This document shows, in pieces, positions 1-6,525 of a stretch of 6,787 nucleotides of DNA. The notes under the pieces were generated by a model. The model ran no database searches. It had not been told where the DNA came from and saw nothing but the letters and a program-made list of their open reading frames with translations. The stretch lies in assembly GCA_003501665.1 (NCBI GenBank), contig DNOQ01000176.1, positions 6,098 through 12,884 of the forward strand, in the 5' to 3' direction. Position numbers and translations under genes: made by a program. Positions within the stretch are counted from its first letter, which is position 1; every line of letters starts with the position of its first letter. Origin of the DNA: Bacteroidales bacterium (GTDB taxonomy: Bacteria; Bacteroidota; Bacteroidia; Bacteroidales; VadinHA17).

Positions 1-15
1 ACTGCCAACTATCTT

Positions 16-2169
16 TTATTGAAAATTCCTGACGACCTCGATCACCTCCGGGAGATCCATACCTATCTTTTTCAGGAATTCAATTTTAGGAACACCGTTA
101 TTGTTCCATCCTCTTCGCTCATAAACGGCATCAACCAGCCGTTCATACTGGTCTTCCCTGTATTTCCGCAGTAATTTCATCTTTTCTCCGGTTGACAATT
201 TTTCAGTATCAATCCCGAGATTCTGGTTCAGTTGCTTATCATATCTTTCAGCCCGCGATTCATACTCTTCTTTTGTTACCGGGCCGGCAGCCCTGTAAGG
301 TTGTCTGTCGTATAAACGGGTACCATAGCCTCTCCGAAGGTTAAAAACTCTCTGAAAATTGTATACCCTTTCTGAATCTTCCACAAGCCGGTGTTTGTCA
401 AATTCCCTGCCGGTGACAGCCTTGTAGATAGTTACATAATTATCAACATGTTCAGGCACCTTTTCCGGTTCATCGGAGAGGGCATTACTTTCCGGTTCCA
501 CATCATTCCACGGAAGTTTGCACAGACCCACAAGTCCGAACCAGGTTCTGAACATGGGAAAATAGTGAAGGGCATCCGCCTTCTTTGCAAAAGTTGGCAG
601 CTGGTTATTAACCATATCCATAAAGATAAGCCATGCTTCGTCGTGCTGGGGCCCTTTGTTTGTCATTGCATAACCTCCCTGCTGAGCAAGGGATTCTTTT
701 GACATATACTGAGAATATTCAAGGCCTTTGTTCTCCATGGCAATATCATTCAGAAATGAAGCTTCTCCCCAGCCTTTTTCTATGAACATCTCTTTCATTC
801 TTCTCACTCCCATTCCGGCAATAAGGCCGAATCCCTCACCCCTTGCAAGCTGATGCATTAACTCAAGGGCATCATCAGCGTTGCCGAACCTCAGATCAAG
901 CCCTCCGGTCCTTTCCAAATTGAGAATCCCGTTCTCATAGCATTCCATGATAAAAGCAGTGACGGCGCTCCAGGTAATTGTACAGATCCCGTAGGTGTCG
1001 CAGTAGAAATTTGCTTCAATAATGTATCCCGGATCGAATATAGCTGAATTAGATCCTAATCCGGCCGCATTCTCATATTCCGGACCATCGACTATGACTT
1101 TCTGCCCTCTGCAGGGCCCTGTACGGATCTCAAAATCATCAACTGCCTTGGAGCATGACATATTGCAGCCAATCCAGCATCCGTCGGGGATATTCTGTGT
1201 AAAATTATTCTTCCAGACGGATGAATCGATCTTATAAGCATCGGGATGGCTCCCGTATTTGAAATTCATTACAGGAAGCAGATCGTGGTCATTCATGATT
1301 TCCATAAGATGCGCGGTTCCCACCTGCTTCATCTGACACTGTTTATCATCGAGTTCACGCATTTCCCTGTTAAATCTGCGGCCTCTTTCCTTTATTGCTT
1401 CCAGATCAACAACATTATTGAGATTACCCTTTACGCCCGGTATTTTACATACAAGAGCTTTGATCCTTTTATTTCTGAATACTGTACCAATACCTCCTCT
1501 TCCTGCCTGTTTCTGACGGACTTTCTTCCTTTTCGGATCATAAAAGCTGAAATTCAGCATTCCAAACAGAGAATGTTCAGCAGCAACCCCCGTTGAAACA
1601 ATCCCGATATTTTTCTTTCCGTTTTCATCATCGGCAAATGCTTCTGTCAGTTTCTCGGCAAGACAATGACTGTATTCCGTTTCGCCGGAAGTTTCATATA
1701 ATTCCACCCTGTGATTTACCCCGTCTATTAAAATAATAACATCCTTGTCGGCCTTGCCCTGCAGTTCAAGAGCATCAAATCCCGAAAATTTAAGGAAAGG
1801 ACCAAAAAAGCCACCCACATTGCTGTCAATAACAGAGTTTGTCGTTGGTGAAATACTTACCACAAGTGATTTGCCTGTTCCTGAATATTGTGTTATTCCA
1901 CCAATGGGACCTGAAGAAATTATAATCTCATTCTCAGGGTCATCCCATCTCGTTTGTGGTTTTGTTGCATCCCACAATAACCTCAGTCCGTACCCTTTGC
2001 CTCCGATAAACTTCTCCTTCACCGGAAGAGGAACATCCTTATCCTTTATTTCTTCATTACCTACATTGATATAAAGGATCTTATCCGTGTAACCCCTGTT
2101 CAGCGGAGTCCACCTGTAATCCCATCTCTTAATAAGCCTGTAATTTATATTTCCCCGATTTGTATCCAT
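16..2169 (-). CDS. Tungsten-type aldehyde:ferredoxin oxidoreductase family protein
   Basis: An AOR-family enzyme; relatives are cytoplasmic and oxidise aldehydes to acids with ferredoxin, using a tungsten bis-pterin centre and one [4Fe-4S] cluster. Numbering is from ATG at 2169 (717 residues). Seen: GGKGYG at 56-61 and AGRGGIG at 222-228 (pterin-domain glycine motifs), GPEYEN at 362-367, DTYGIC at 391-396, cluster cysteines C331, C335, C339 (CWIGCNMSC) and C550 (GLVGLCKLPW), and a C-terminal RRGWNNNGVP. AOR, FOR and BamB usually have CX2CX3C; here it is CX3CX3C. It is about 50-100 residues longer than typical members, with an N-terminal extension before the conserved start near GYTDKILYINV. 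The frame also opens at TTG 2205, but that TTG is the end of a TAnnTTTG promoter box, so ATG 2169 is preferred. Divergent from the ThiF/ThiS pair. Family call is firm; substrate is unknown, and no ferredoxin-like partner subunit is in view. Confidence 0.93.
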   Translation of the reverse strand: MDTNRGNINYRLIKRWDYRWTPLNRGYTDKILYINVGNEEIKDKDVPLPVKEKFIGGKGYGLRLLWDATKPQTRWDDPENEIIISSGPIGGITQYSGTGKSLVVSISPTTNSVIDSNVGGFFGPFLKFSGFDALELQGKADKDVIILIDGVNHRVELYETSGETEYSHCLAEKLTEAFADDENGKKNIGIVSTGVAAEHSLFGMLNFSFYDPKRKKVRQKQAGRGGIGTVFRNKRIKALVCKIPGVKGNLNNVVDLEAIKERGRRFNREMRELDDKQCQMKQVGTAHLMEIMNDHDLLPVMNFKYGSHPDAYKIDSSVWKNNFTQNIPDGCWIGCNMSCSKAVDDFEIRTGPCRGQKVIVDGPEYENAAGLGSNSAIFDPGYIIEANFYCDTYGICTITWSAVTAFIMECYENGILNLERTGGLDLRFGNADDALELMHQLARGEGFGLIAGMGVRRMKEMFIEKGWGEASFLNDIAMENKGLEYSQYMSKESLAQQGGYAMTNKGPQHDEAWLIFMDMVNNQLPTFAKKADALHYFPMFRTWFGLVGLCKLPWNDVEPESNALSDEPEKVPEHVDNYVTIYKAVTGREFDKHRLVEDSERVYNFQRVFNLRRGYGTRLYDRQPYRAAGPVTKEEYESRAERYDKQLNQNLGIDTEKLSTGEKMKLLRKYREDQYERLVDAVYERRGWNNNGVPKIEFLKKIGMDLPEVIEVVRNFQ

Positions 2170-2202
2170 AACAAAATATTTTTTAACCGCCCATTCAGAT
2201 AC

Positions 2203-2210
2203 CAAATTTA
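2203..2210 (-). promoter_or_regulatory. Putative Bacteroidota -7 box for the AOR gene
   Basis: Read on the minus strand this is TAAATTTG, a perfect match to the Bacteroidota -7 consensus TAnnTTTG. Transcription would start a few bases downstream, near 2197-2199, giving a leader of about 30 bases to ATG 2169. No TTG/TTTG -33 element lies at the usual 17-23 base spacing, so the call rests on the -7 box and its position only. Confidence 0.4.
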
Positions 2211-2264
2211 AAGATATTCACCCACTTTTGAGCATGATATTAATCAGTTTATTACATGTGCCAT

Positions 2265-2296
2265 TTTGGAATTGGAACAAAAGGTGCTTATCTTTG
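2265..2296 (+). promoter_or_regulatory. Bacteroidota-type promoter for the thiF-thiS unit
   Basis: A TTTG at 2265-2268 is followed, after 20 bases, by TATCTTTG at 2289-2296. Both match the Bacteroidota sigma-factor consensus (TTTG -33, TAnnTTTG -7) at the expected spacing. Transcription would start near 2301-2304, about 35 bases before the ThiF ATG at 2338. It is the only promoter in the window with both elements. Confidence 0.6.
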
Positions 2297-2320
2297 ATTG
2301 TTCATAACAGTTACAGCAAT

Positions 2321-2341
2321 ATGCACTTCAGGCTGCGATGA
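2321..2341 (+). other. Possible six-codon leader ORF coupled to thiF
   Basis: ATG CAC TTC AGG CTG CGA TGA encodes MHFRLR. Its stop overlaps the thiF ATG in an ATGA junction (2338-2341), the arrangement used for translational coupling. It lies in the predicted thiF leader. It may be chance: a seven-codon frame is easily found at random, and no ribosome-binding evidence singles it out. Confidence 0.15.
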
Positions 2342-3000
2342 AACAGGGACCTGGGAAAAAGCAGGTCCGGGGAAGTGATTCCTTCCCGGAATTAGTACAA
2401 ACAACAGGAATGAAGATCTTCGAAATCAGGGCTCATCTTTTAAGATTCAGGGTAGGGATAGCTGGTGCAGGAGGACTGGGTTCAAATTGTGCAGTTGCGC
2501 TTGCAAGAAGTGGAATAGGCACAATAGTGATCTCCGACTTCGATATTGTTGAACCTTCAAACCTGGCCCGCCAGTATTTCTTTATAAACCAACTGGGAAT
2601 GTTCAAAACCAGTGCTATAAAGGAAACAATTGCACGTATAAATCCCGACGCAATAGTAATTGCCCATACTGAAATGCTCAGTCGGGATAATATACCGGCA
2701 ATATTTGCCGGATGCGATGTTATTGTTGAAGCATTTGATACTGACAGCATGAAAGAGATGCTGGTCGAAACGATTCAGACAAAAATACCGGGTATACCGG
2801 TAATAATAGGTTCGGGTCTGGCCGGATGGGGAAGAAATGATTTGATCAGATGCAGAAAAATTGATGAATCACTGTATGTATGCGGCGACGAAATGACCGC
2901 TACCGGTCCGGATAATCCACCAATGGCCCCGCGGGTTGGAGTTGTCGCAAATATGCAGGCAAACCTGGTGATTGAGATCCTGATGAACAAGCTAAACTGA
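2338..3000 (+). CDS. thiF: ThiF-family (E1-like) sulfur-carrier adenylyltransferase
   Basis: A small E1-like enzyme of 220 residues. Relatives activate the C-terminal glycine of ThiS or MoaD with ATP so that it can accept sulfur. Seen: the nucleotide-binding GAGGLGS at 43-49, acidic D67 and D69 after the second strand, NLARQ at 75-79, K90, and D134 in EAFDTDSMKE; a cysteine, C182, lies in LYVCGDEM, followed by MAPRVGVVANMQAN. The paired CXXC zinc motifs of E. coli ThiF and MoeB are absent. Size and the LYVCGD...MAPRVGV tail match the short ThiF 'family 2' of anaerobes. ATG 2338 fits the predicted promoter, but the family core begins near M25 (ATG 2410, 196 residues), so the first 24 residues may be leader. 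The ThiS-like gene follows after 10 bases. Whether the partner pathway is thiamine or tungstopterin synthesis is not settled by sequence. Confidence 0.88.
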   Translation: MKQGPGKKQVRGSDSFPELVQTTGMKIFEIRAHLLRFRVGIAGAGGLGSNCAVALARSGIGTIVISDFDIVEPSNLARQYFFINQLGMFKTSAIKETIARINPDAIVIAHTEMLSRDNIPAIFAGCDVIVEAFDTDSMKEMLVETIQTKIPGIPVIIGSGLAGWGRNDLIRCRKIDESLYVCGDEMTATGPDNPPMAPRVGVVANMQANLVIEILMNKLN

Positions 3001-3010
3001 CATATATTAA

Positions 3011-3214
3011 ATGAAGTTAATACTCAACAACAGGGAAGAAGAATTCAGTCAGGCTAAATGTACTGTCAGTCAGCTTCTTGAAATAAAGAAACTTTCATTC
3101 CGCATGAGGATAATCAAGATTAACGGCGTGCTTATACCAAAAGATGAATATGAAACAACCTGTATTAAGGAAGGAGATAACGTTCAGGTGATTTACCTTA
3201 TGAGCGGGGGTTGA
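3011..3214 (+). CDS. thiS: ThiS/MoaD-like sulfur carrier protein
   Basis: A 67-residue beta-grasp sulfur carrier. In this family the C-terminal Gly-Gly is adenylated by an E1-like partner and converted to a thiocarboxylate that donates sulfur to thiazole (ThiS) or molybdo/tungstopterin (MoaD). Seen: an N-terminal strand MKLILNN, the IKINGVLIPKDEY segment at 35-47, IKEGDNVQVIYLMSGG at 52-67, and the stop directly after Gly-Gly. Length and the NG...P..EY...I.EGD.VQVI pattern fit ThiS best. It starts 10 bases after the thiF stop and is presumably co-transcribed and its substrate. ThiS and MoaD are hard to tell apart at this size; the gene symbol reflects sequence style, while the AOR next door would favour a MoaD-like role. 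Confidence 0.85.
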   Translation: MKLILNNREEEFSQAKCTVSQLLEIKKLSFRMRIIKINGVLIPKDEYETTCIKEGDNVQVIYLMSGG

Positions 3215-3225
3215 AAAAAAAGTTT

Positions 3226-3233
3226 TAGCTTTG
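3226..3233 (+). promoter_or_regulatory. Putative Bacteroidota -7 box just upstream of the FtsB/DivIC gene
   Basis: TAGCTTTG matches TAnnTTTG exactly and ends 7 bases before the ATG at 3241. The implied start of transcription is at or within a few bases of the start codon, so the message would be leaderless or nearly so. A TTG at 3211-3213 is too close (12 bases) to be a standard -33 element, and none lies at 17-23 bases. Confidence 0.42.
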
Positions 3234-3240
3234 TACCAGG

Positions 3241-3579
3241 ATGGTAAAATTCAGGTTTACAGATAAAATTCCGGCTCTCTTCAGGAACAAATATATTCTT
3301 ACGATCCTGCTGTTCCTGATATGGATTGTACTTTTGGATTCAAATAACCTTGTTGCCAGGTTCAGGGAAATGCGTGAACTCAATAAACTGAAGAACGACA
3401 GGGAGTATTATATCATAAAAATCAGGGAAGAGATCAGGAAACTTCAGGAATTAAAGACTGATAACAGGAATCTTGAAAAATTTGCCAGGGAACAGTACCG
3501 GATGAAAAAACCTGATGAAGATCTTTATATAGTACTAACTCCGAAGGAAGACAGGAGAATTTCAAGACGAAAAAACTAA
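3241..3579 (+). CDS. FtsB/DivIC-family septum formation initiator
   Basis: A single-pass inner-membrane division protein of 112 residues; family members join FtsL and FtsQ/DivIB in the divisome and help activate septal peptidoglycan synthesis. Seen: a short basic N-terminus, one membrane helix at about 18-33 (ILTILLFLIWIVLL), then SNNLVARFREMRELNKL opening a heptad coiled coil to about residue 75, and the family's closing motif LEKFAREQYRMKKPDEDLYIV at 78-98, given here in outline. Topology is N-in with the coiled coil in the periplasm. It lies 26 bases after the ThiS stop with its own -7 box, so it need not depend on the thiF promoter. Its last four bases overlap the stop of the convergent glycosyltransferase gene. 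FtsB and DivIC names are used interchangeably in this phylum, so no symbol is given. Confidence 0.9.
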   Translation: MVKFRFTDKIPALFRNKYILTILLFLIWIVLLDSNNLVARFREMRELNKLKNDREYYIIKIREEIRKLQELKTDNRNLEKFAREQYRMKKPDEDLYIVLTPKEDRRISRRKN

Positions 3580-4838
3580 GCATTTTTATCAAGCAATCTG
3601 AAGTAATTCAGCAGTTCAACAGGAGACTCTGATGATACTTTATGACCAGCAGCCCTGAGCAGCCTCGATGCTGAAAGCCCCACAGGCTCACGCGGATATA
3701 TATTTTCATGGACTGAATTCAGATATTTAACTGTCCTGAACATATTAAACCAGGCAAAAAATCTCTTTATGAATGATCCATAAGAGGAAGTGTTGGAATT
3801 GATTTCTTCAATTTTAGTTATCCATTCATCTTCACTGATACAGGTTCTGAGTCCTGCAGGAAGATCACTGTAATAATGTTCCGACACTGTTTTGCTGCAC
3901 CGGAAAAGATTACCTGCCGTACCGAAAAACATTTTAAGATCCGTGAATGCGTTAAAATTATAGGTAAGGTGCTGCTTAGCCTCTTTTTTGAGCATCCTGG
4001 AAATTGTTGCCCCGGTTCCGAAAGGCACTCTGAGTGATTCCCTTGGTGAAGGATAGACAGTAGTTGTATTGAGAGCGAAATAGCCACCTGTCTGAACCAG
4101 TTTCTGGACAAAATAAAAATCTTCTCCTGCCTGTCTTCGGTTCATTCCTCCAATCCTCACATACTCGTATGCCTTAACGGCTATTGCCGAACCGACAGTA
4201 TAAAAAGCGTACGGGAAGTCTGAATATTTAAGAGCCCATATAAAGTAACGAAGATGCAGTTCATAAAGAATAATATGTTCATATATCTCCTCATTCAGAT
4301 CTCTTCCTGTAAGAGGATGTTCAAAATATATTGAGCAGGCTGAGTATTTATTTTTATCAAGCAGGCATTCCGCAATTGCTGCAAAATAATTCTTTTCAAC
4401 AGTACAGTCTGCATCCAGGCATACAATTACACCTTCAGGTTTACCGATAGTATTCAACCGTCTGACAGCCTCATCCATTCCTGTTTTACGGGCAAGTCCG
4501 ACACCCCATCCCTTAACAGGCGCAGTCCCGGCATCAAAGACAAAAAGCCGGAAGAAGCAACCCGGATTATTTTTCTTCCAGCTTTCTATATTGTCAATGC
4601 ATCTCCGGTTGTTCTCTATTGCGTCCCGGTCAGCATTCTCTTTTGAATTGACTATTACTATCACTTCCGATCCGCAGAAAGGCTGTGTACATAATGCCAG
4701 CGAATCGAGAAGGATTGTAATATCCGGCTCGTCATATGCCGGTATCACAACAATTATACCTGTATTCCTGTCAGGTAAATCATCAAATAATTCAGGGAAC
4801 AGAGTTTTTTCCTCAAGCCACTTTGTGGCGAAACCCAT
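3576..4838 (-). CDS. Family 2 glycosyltransferase (GT-A fold)
   Basis: A predicted inverting glycosyltransferase of 420 residues that would transfer a sugar from a nucleotide-sugar donor. Seen: the GT2 opening strand and loop IIVVIPAYDEP at 28-38, a second strand VIVIVNSKE at 59-67, the metal-binding DAD at 142-144 in VCLDADC, and GEDFYF at 238-243 as the probable ED catalytic-base motif. No confident membrane helix is visible, so it is probably cytoplasmic or peripheral. The C-terminal third (about 300-420) matches nothing I recognise. The start ATG lies 5 bases after the stop of the OmpH-like gene, so the two look co-transcribed. Its TAG overlaps the TAA of the convergent FtsB/DivIC gene. 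Donor and acceptor are not readable from sequence; envelope polysaccharide, LPS or protein glycosylation are all possible. Confidence 0.85.
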   Translation of the reverse strand: MGFATKWLEEKTLFPELFDDLPDRNTGIIVVIPAYDEPDITILLDSLALCTQPFCGSEVIVIVNSKENADRDAIENNRRCIDNIESWKKNNPGCFFRLFVFDAGTAPVKGWGVGLARKTGMDEAVRRLNTIGKPEGVIVCLDADCTVEKNYFAAIAECLLDKNKYSACSIYFEHPLTGRDLNEEIYEHIILYELHLRYFIWALKYSDFPYAFYTVGSAIAVKAYEYVRIGGMNRRQAGEDFYFVQKLVQTGGYFALNTTTVYPSPRESLRVPFGTGATISRMLKKEAKQHLTYNFNAFTDLKMFFGTAGNLFRCSKTVSEHYYSDLPAGLRTCISEDEWITKIEEINSNTSSYGSFIKRFFAWFNMFRTVKYLNSVHENIYPREPVGLSASRLLRAAGHKVSSESPVELLNYFRLLDKNA

Positions 4839-4843
4839 TGCAA

Positions 4844-5446
4844 TTATTTTTTTGCCTTTCCGGCTTTGTATTTTGCATTGATTGCGCTGGTAACTCTTTT
4901 TGTAATATCGAGCCCGGCATCGCCGTAAAGAACCACGCTGCCAAAGGATTTGCCCAGTATAAACTGGTAATTATATTCCGATTTGTTCTCTTCAAGAAAT
5001 GTGGTAATGTAATCAATTATCTGTCTGTTCATTACCTGCTCTTCTTCAATCAGATCCGATTGAAGATTATCTCTCAGCGAGATGAGATCCTGTTGCTGCC
5101 TGAGAAGTCCCTGCTCCATTTCAGCGGCAGTAGCTCTTGTAACCAGCCCTTTTGTTACCTTTTCCTGAAAATCCTTTGCATCTCTTTCATATCTGGTGCC
5201 CTTTGCATTAAGTTCGGTTTCAGCTTTCTTCTGTTTTGCCATAAGCTCTTCCCTCCTGTCAAAGAACATGTCAAAATTCATAATAACCGAGTCGATATTC
5301 ACGAATGCAATTCCTTCAGAAGTAACCGGGGCTAAAGGTATTTCCTTATCTCCGTCTTTTTTCTTATTACCGGTAAAATGAAGTATGTAAAGAAGAGCCG
5401 TTGCGAGAAATAATACGGTAAAAAGAGCTATGGAAAGTTTCTTCAT
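4844..5446 (-). CDS. OmpH/Skp-like periplasmic protein, membrane-anchored
   Basis: An OmpH/Skp-family protein; Skp holds unfolded outer-membrane proteins in the periplasm. Numbering is from ATG 5446 (200 residues); a GTG one codon earlier also opens the frame, but MKKLSIALF is the natural start. Seen: a hydrophobic helix at about 5-24 followed by GNKKKDG with no clear signal-peptidase or lipobox site, suggesting an uncleaved anchor; the family's first strand IAFVNIDSV at 46-54; a long charged coiled coil at about 64-140 rich in Lys, Glu and Gln; and the closing strand and helix VVLYGDAGLDITKRV at 171-185. The pattern is typical of the anchored OmpH-like proteins of Bacteroidota, several of which occur per genome, so chaperone function is likely by family but unproven. 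It is followed at 5 bases by a glycosyltransferase gene. Confidence 0.85.
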   Translation of the reverse strand: MKKLSIALFTVLFLATALLYILHFTGNKKKDGDKEIPLAPVTSEGIAFVNIDSVIMNFDMFFDRREELMAKQKKAETELNAKGTRYERDAKDFQEKVTKGLVTRATAAEMEQGLLRQQQDLISLRDNLQSDLIEEEQVMNRQIIDYITTFLEENKSEYNYQFILGKSFGSVVLYGDAGLDITKRVTSAINAKYKAGKAKK

Positions 5447-5478
5447 CACAGATTAGGTATTGGTTAAACATTAGTCCG

Positions 5479-5486
5479 CAAATATA
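5479..5486 (-). promoter_or_regulatory. Putative Bacteroidota -7 box for the OmpH-like/glycosyltransferase unit
   Basis: On the minus strand this reads TATATTTG, an exact TAnnTTTG match inside the 89-base gap between PorP/SprF and the OmpH-like gene. The implied transcription start is near 5472-5475, about 25-30 bases before ATG 5446. A TTTTG lies upstream at 5499-5503, but the 12-base spacing is shorter than normal for a -33 element. Confidence 0.4.
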
Positions 5487-5535
5487 AAAACAAATAAACA
5501 AAAGGGACTAATTAAGGCAGGTAAATTATACTAAT

Positions 5536-6525
5536 CTAGAATTCCGGGCATGGAATTGCCCTGATCCGTTGTTTCTGTGAATTGAGTTTGAAAGTAGTGA
5601 ATTCATAAATAACCGATACCTCATGAGCTCCGGCAGTGGCGCTTATCAGGTTTGATATAGTGAAATCGTAGCTGTACCCGAAATGAAACTGGCTGGTCTT
5701 TATTCCCACAAGTCCGATTATGGCATCACCGGCCTGAGTAGTTACAAAGGGGATGCCTCTGTACCACATCCCGAATATCAACGGATCGCGGTAATAATAG
5801 AGTCCTATATCGGTCTGGTAGAATTTTGCCTGCTTCTGGAAATTCATGGCAACAGAAAGTACCTCCTGAAGCTTGACCTTCAGTCTTGTTTTTCTTATAA
5901 TCTGAGTTCCGCCAAATAAATTGAATTTAACAGGGACATTTGCTTCATCGCCATAGAAAGAAGTCTTTGGAACAAGCAGGTGATCAAGAGTAAATCCTGC
6001 CCAGATCCTGTCATTATAAACCATTGCCGAAGTTGCAAAATCGACATCAGCCACATTATCAAATGGCGGTGGATATATGGATGGTGTCGTACCACTTCCG
6101 GTAAGCTGGCTGTTAAAAACAAGCTTGTAGATATCAAGGCCCAGGTAATAGAACTTGAATTGCACACCCGGCCTGATATGCCAGTCCTTGTTAATATTAA
6201 AATCGTAGGAATAGAGCAGCCCGATATTTGTGGTGCTGAGCTCACCGGATCCCGCAACATCATAGGTGGCAAGAACACCTATCCCCGAATTGAAATTATG
6301 TAAAGCTTTATCAAATGAAATGCTGTAAGTGTGAAAAACACCAGGTACGGCAGGCCATTGATTCCTGTAGTTCATCCCCAGCCGGTATTCCTCTGTAGCG
6401 CCTGCAAAGGAGGGTGCAAGATAAAGAGGATTCGCGTAAAACTGCGAAAAAGTGGGATCCTGACTCTGACTATCTACAAAAAAGATAAATGAAAGCAGAA
6501 CAATATAAACGATCCTTGTATGCAA
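5536..6525 (-). CDS. PorP/SprF family type IX secretion membrane protein
   Basis: A PorP/SprF-family outer-membrane beta-barrel protein of 329 residues. Members work with the type IX secretion system, SprF being needed for secretion of the adhesin SprB and PorP for gingipain-type cargo. Seen: a signal peptide (hydrophobic IVYIVLLSFIFFV at 5-17, likely cleavage after SQS near 21); the family's mature N-terminus QDPTFSQFYANPLYLAPSFAG at 22-42 in outline; YRNQWPAVPGVFHTYSISFD at 53-72; alternating aromatic strands throughout; and the C-terminal GAHEVSVIYEF plus IPCPEF end. The only usual start codon between the upstream in-frame stop (6556-6558) and the signal peptide is TTG at 6525; ATG is absent. 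Genomes of this phylum carry many paralogues, often directly downstream of large secreted proteins, so the cargo is probably encoded to the right of the window. Confidence 0.92.
   Translation of the reverse strand: MHTRIVYIVLLSFIFFVDSQSQDPTFSQFYANPLYLAPSFAGATEEYRLGMNYRNQWPAVPGVFHTYSISFDKALHNFNSGIGVLATYDVAGSGELSTTNIGLLYSYDFNINKDWHIRPGVQFKFYYLGLDIYKLVFNSQLTGSGTTPSIYPPPFDNVADVDFATSAMVYNDRIWAGFTLDHLLVPKTSFYGDEANVPVKFNLFGGTQIIRKTRLKVKLQEVLSVAMNFQKQAKFYQTDIGLYYYRDPLIFGMWYRGIPFVTTQAGDAIIGLVGIKTSQFHFGYSYDFTISNLISATAGAHEVSVIYEFTTFKLNSQKQRIRAIPCPEF

Noticed and set aside
2338..3214. A MoeB/MoaD label for the adenylyltransferase and carrier.
   Set aside because: The sequence style (no CXXC zinc pairs, short ThiF family 2 tail, ThiS-like EGD.VQVI ending) favours ThiF/ThiS; a tungstopterin role is kept as a finding only.
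4736..5335. A 199-codon plus-strand open frame opposite the OmpH-like and glycosyltransferase genes.
   Set aside because: It runs antisense across two well-supported genes and their junction, is rich in Cys, Phe and Ser as expected for a shadow frame, and shows no recognisable domain.
5895..6278. A 127-codon minus-strand frame inside PorP/SprF.
   Set aside because: It overlaps the PorP/SprF reading frame on the same strand, whose signature motifs run throughout, and has no plausible domain of its own.
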